From: Paenibacillus faecalis | Lineage (GTDB): Bacteria > Bacillota > Bacilli > Paenibacillales > Paenibacillaceae | Length of the DNA stretch: 64,000 nucleotides | Assembly (NCBI RefSeq): GCF_900289175.1 | Contig: NZ_LT985747.1 | Coordinates: 600,006-664,005 of the forward strand | Direction of reading: 5' to 3' | In this document: positions 61,842-64,000 of the stretch, piece by piece | How the letters are laid out: each line of letters starts with the position of its first letter | Numbering within the stretch: the stretch's first letter is position 1 | Made by a program: the position numbers and the translations under genes | Notes under the pieces: generated by a model | Told to the model about the DNA's origin: nothing | What the model saw: only the letters and a program-made list of their open reading frames with translations | Database searches by the model: none

Positions 61842-61867
61842 GAGCCTGCTCCTATCGGATCAAGCTC
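61842..61867 (-). terminator. Intrinsic terminator downstream of glpP
   Basis: On the minus strand GAGCTTGATCC pairs with GGAGCAGGCTC (two mismatches), followed by TTTTTCT. Confidence 0.65.
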
Positions 61868-61955
61868 CCTATTTTGTTACCCATCAAGTGGTCAAGTATA
61901 ACATTGGAAATCGGCAGAAGGGAGCGATAAGTTTAATCTTTATCCCTTCAACTCA

Positions 61956-62570
61956 TCATATATTTTCATCCTGCCAGCGCCACAGCTCCTTGCTGGAAGT
62001 TGATATCCCAATGACTCCGCTTTTTAACGCTGTATCAAAATCCTCCAGATCGATCATTAAACCACCTGCGATGACAGGTACATCCAATTCCTTACGAATT
62101 CTGTCCATTATTCTCTGACAGACCATGCCAGGCAGCACTTCAATAGCATCCGGACCAGATGCCTTCGTCATTCTGATCCCGTTATCGAGCGATACCGAAT
62201 CAAATACGAACAGCCGCTGTACGGTAAGCAGTCCCCACTTTTTCGCTTCGGTGATCGCTGAATTTTTCGTTGTGACAATGCCGTCAATTCCGACCTTTTC
62301 AGCCAAGTAGGCTATCCCCGTTCTGTCCTTCCCAATTCCTTCAATCAGATCAAAATGAACAAATGACAATTTTCCCGCTTCCCGAATTTGTTCAACAATC
62401 GAATCAATGACAAAAATATCTGTCTTCAGAATAAATACAATATTTGAATCCGTCTCAAGAACAGAAGGCAGTTCATCTACATTCAATAACGAAGTAATGA
62501 TCGGTTTACGTTTCAAGCAATAAGCAATTCGCTCGGCACCATTCACGCTAGCTTTCAAATTCATTTTCAT
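61956..62570 (-). CDS. glpP: Glycerol-3-phosphate responsive antiterminator GlpP
   Basis: The 204-residue protein has the GlpP barrel pattern: VFILKTDIF, FVHFDLIEGIGKDRTGI, DGIVTTKNSAI, LFVFDSVSLDNG, DAIEVLPG, PVIAGGLM and GVIGISTSSKELW. The last two would bind the glycerol-3-phosphate phosphate group. GlpP binds glp leader mRNAs to prevent termination. The start chosen is ATG at 62570, six bases after AGAGGTG. It follows a HAD phosphatase gene by 75 bp. No glpF, glpK or glpD is inside the window. Confidence 0.9.
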   Translation of the reverse strand: MKMNLKASVNGAERIAYCLKRKPIITSLLNVDELPSVLETDSNIVFILKTDIFVIDSIVEQIREAGKLSFVHFDLIEGIGKDRTGIAYLAEKVGIDGIVTTKNSAITEAKKWGLLTVQRLFVFDSVSLDNGIRMTKASGPDAIEVLPGMVCQRIMDRIRKELDVPVIAGGLMIDLEDFDTALKSGVIGISTSSKELWRWQDENI

Positions 62571-62645
62571 TTCCTTCACCTCTTTGTTGAAACAACTTCT
62601 CCGGTTCTCCCGTTGTAACAACATATTTGATTTCACGTTGAAATA

Positions 62646-63443
62646 TTAAATTTGTACACTTTTAAGACTTCTGCGGTAAATATCATAGATAGAGTTCAAC
62701 ACATAGGTAGGTTTAACCTGGTTAGCTGATAAATCCTCCTGTTGAGTTGCACCGGTAAGCACGAGTGCAGTGCTCATTCCTGCATTGTTACCCATCAAAA
62801 TATCCGTTTCCAGCCGATCTCCAGCCATCAGACAATCCTTCGCTTCCACTTGCAATATGTCAAGAGCAGCCAGTGCCGTTAATATCGAAGGTTTACCCAT
62901 AATTAAATTGATCTTCGTGCCAGTCGTTCCTTCGATCGCACCTATCATCCCGCCGCAATCAGGCACATCTCCGTCCGGCATTGGACAAGTACGGTCCGGA
63001 TGAGTGGCAATAACATCGGCCCCATTTTTAATCGCCCGGTAAGCGAATTCAAGATGGTCATAATGAAATCCCCGATCCCAGGAAACCACCACCACATCCG
63101 TTTCTTCAGGAGAGGCAGCAAATTCAATTCCATTCTCAAAAAGTTCTCTTTTCAATATATCTTCACCGATCACAAACACCTTTTCTCCGTTATGATGCTG
63201 TTGCAAATAGTGAATCGTAACAAGCACAGGGTTCAATATATTGTTCAGACCAACCTTGATACCGAAAGAATTCAGTTTTTTCAAATAATTTTCTCTGGAT
63301 TCAATCGTTTTGTTCGTTAAGAAGAGCAGCTTTTTATCCATCGATTGCAAATAACGAATTGTTTCAACTGCGCCCTCAATCACTTTATCTCCAAGATAGA
63401 TCGTTCCATCCAGATCAAATATATAACCTTTATAATGGTGCAT
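62646..63443 (-). CDS. HAD-IIA family phosphatase (AraL/NagD-like)
   Basis: The 265-residue protein opens with FDLDGTIYLGD (nucleophile Asp). LTNKT is motif II, the GKPS Lys motif III and GDRLETDILMG motif IV, with a C2 cap between. AraL, NagD and phosphoglycolate or glycerol-phosphate phosphatases belong here. Being the first gene before glpP suggests a sugar-phosphate or glycerol-phosphate substrate. The start is ATG at 63443 after GGGGGAG. Confidence 0.88.
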   Translation of the reverse strand: MHHYKGYIFDLDGTIYLGDKVIEGAVETIRYLQSMDKKLLFLTNKTIESRENYLKKLNSFGIKVGLNNILNPVLVTIHYLQQHHNGEKVFVIGEDILKRELFENGIEFAASPEETDVVVVSWDRGFHYDHLEFAYRAIKNGADVIATHPDRTCPMPDGDVPDCGGMIGAIEGTTGTKINLIMGKPSILTALAALDILQVEAKDCLMAGDRLETDILMGNNAGMSTALVLTGATQQEDLSANQVKPTYVLNSIYDIYRRSLKSVQI

Positions 63444-63508
63444 CCAAACTCCCCCTAATCGCACATCAAGCATTTTTTATGTATATACAAAAATAAGAAG
63501 CACTCTGC

Positions 63509-63542
63509 ATAAAACGTTTCCAACACAAAGAAAGCGTTTTAG
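63509..63542. promoter_or_regulatory. Two cre-like sites in the HAD-glpP leader
   Basis: The 14-mer centred at 63515 (AAAACGTTTCCA core) agrees with the CcpA consensus TGWAARCGYTWNCW at 12 of 14 positions. A second at 63529-63542 (AAAGCGTTTT core) agrees at 11. Both lie downstream of the extended -10 at 63593, as expected for roadblock repression. Confidence 0.45.
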
Positions 63543-63592
63543 TCATGCAAAGGCTTCTCATCATCTCTACCCAGCTCCAAAACTTAGATATC

Positions 63593-63601
63593 ATTATACC
63601 A
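63593..63601 (-). promoter_or_regulatory. Extended -10 promoter of the HAD-glpP operon
   Basis: On the minus strand TGGTATAAT. No strong -35 is present. The leader to the HAD start would be about 140 nt. Confidence 0.45.
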
Positions 63602-63744
63602 TAAAGGCTGTTTGCATGGATGAAGCTTTCATAAAGTCTTGTTTTAACAAATTGATTACCACCCTTTATTAACCTAATAATTGTCATTTTGAACTTTATA
63701 ATTATTAACGAAATGTTATAAATTTCAATTAAATGTAAAATTAG

Positions 63745-63775
63745 TTCACACAAAATTCACATTTAAGTATATAAT
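63745..63775 (+). promoter_or_regulatory. Rightward promoter with PhoP-box-like repeats
   Basis: TTCACA (63745-63750), five bases, TTCACA (63756-63761), then TATAAT at 63770. TTCACA with 11 bp periodicity matches the TT(A/C/T)A(C/T)A repeats bound by PhoP in Bacillus. TTAACG and TTATAA at 63705 and 63716 have the same period. Confidence 0.4.
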
Positions 63776-64000
63776 TAGGGCAGGATTTCCAGAAAAAATA
63801 TAATACAACCTAATCTTTAAATCCGCTTCCTCTATTTTTCCGTTCTATTACTCCTAATCTAATCGCTGCTATTTTCCATATCTATTATCTACTTTATTCG
63901 ACTCTATCCTACTTCATTCTCATCTTTTCTTTCATGTATATAGACTCTTTATGAGTTTATATAAAACCTTATACATAAGGAGGTGATATCTTTCAACCAG
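63776..64000 (+). other. G-poor leader ending in a near-perfect ribosome binding site
   Basis: The stretch from about 63800 to 63945 is rich in C, T and A with only about six G. It is followed by AAGGAGGTGAT at 63977-63987, an 11-base match to the 16S rRNA 3' end. The coding start must lie at or just beyond the window edge, so the gene cannot be named. Confidence 0.5.

Noticed and set aside
63466..63753. 95-codon minus-strand ORF before the HAD gene
   Set aside because: It covers the promoter, the cre-like sites and AT-rich DNA, has no ribosome binding site, and its composition is not protein-like.
63977..63987. AAGGAGGTGAT taken as the end of a 16S rRNA gene
   Set aside because: The upstream 200 bases are AT-rich and bear no 16S sequence. 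It is a ribosome binding site, not an rRNA 3' end.

Overview
The window looks like a chromosomal segment of a Paenibacillus-type Firmicute (low to mid G+C, endospore-forming). The clues are Bacillus-like proteins throughout (YhaN/YhaO, YtxG/YtxH, YuzB, YutE, YugP, YitT, YpsC, a YjcZ-type small protein, the YtpB terpene synthase), strong AGGAGG ribosome binding sites, frequent TTG and GTG starts, and the Firmicute haem genes hemE-hemH. No phage, insertion sequence, CRISPR array or integration module is visible. Genes are mostly short operons on both strands, separated by clear intrinsic terminators.

Layout. 1-300: tail of a YkvI-type membrane protein. 418-6069 (minus): glycosyltransferase, yhaO nuclease, yhaN ATPase. 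6264-9466 (minus): two rRNA-modification genes and a Cof phosphatase. 9604-10583: membrane thioredoxin with a PCYCGC lipoprotein. 10705-13078 (minus): class 2 pyrD, small alarmone synthetase, DUF309. 13259-16697: tiny membrane protein, L,D-transpeptidase, ferredoxin, DNA polymerase IV. 16841-23863: citramalate synthase, ResA-like thioredoxin, JAMM protease, MerR, YugP, GltC-like regulator, rhomboid, thiol peroxidase, DUF1499. 24131-24322: a probable 6S RNA. 24380-31947: YesL, YjcZ, CshA helicase, YitT, DUF4015 protein, MATE pump, DUF3906. 32030-34582: pfkA, ytpB, cold-shock protein. 34790-38330: small proteins, an exported-looking oligoendopeptidase F, M42 peptidase. 38449-45400 (minus): ABC-F, DUF92, FAHD, GDPD, small membrane protein, hemH, hemE. 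45641-52551: MFS pump, secreted barrel protein, O-methyltransferase, YpsC, LTA synthase. 52599-58066 (minus): small conserved proteins, M14 peptidase, murI, ytxG-ytxH, yutE, Dabb. 58287-60830: FAD-dependent dehydrogenase and a divergent two-HTH protein. 61606-63443 (minus): tRNA-Leu(CAG), glpP and a HAD phosphatase.

The most interesting signal is the leader of the FAD-dependent dehydrogenase (gene 58287-59726, control region 59800-60060). It carries a paired PurR-type operator over a promoter, then a purine riboswitch aptamer with the guanine-type C in J3/1. The terminator 5' arm is made from the aptamer's own P3/P1 3' strand, which predicts ligand-dependent antitermination (an ON switch). 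This places an uncharacterised oxidoreductase in the purine regulon. Other notable items are the probable 6S RNA with an exact TTTACA-17-TATAAT promoter, a glpP-HAD operon with cre-like sites, PhoP-box-like repeats and a G-poor leader at the right edge, a HepT-like protein lacking the catalytic His, and an oligoendopeptidase F with a signal peptide.
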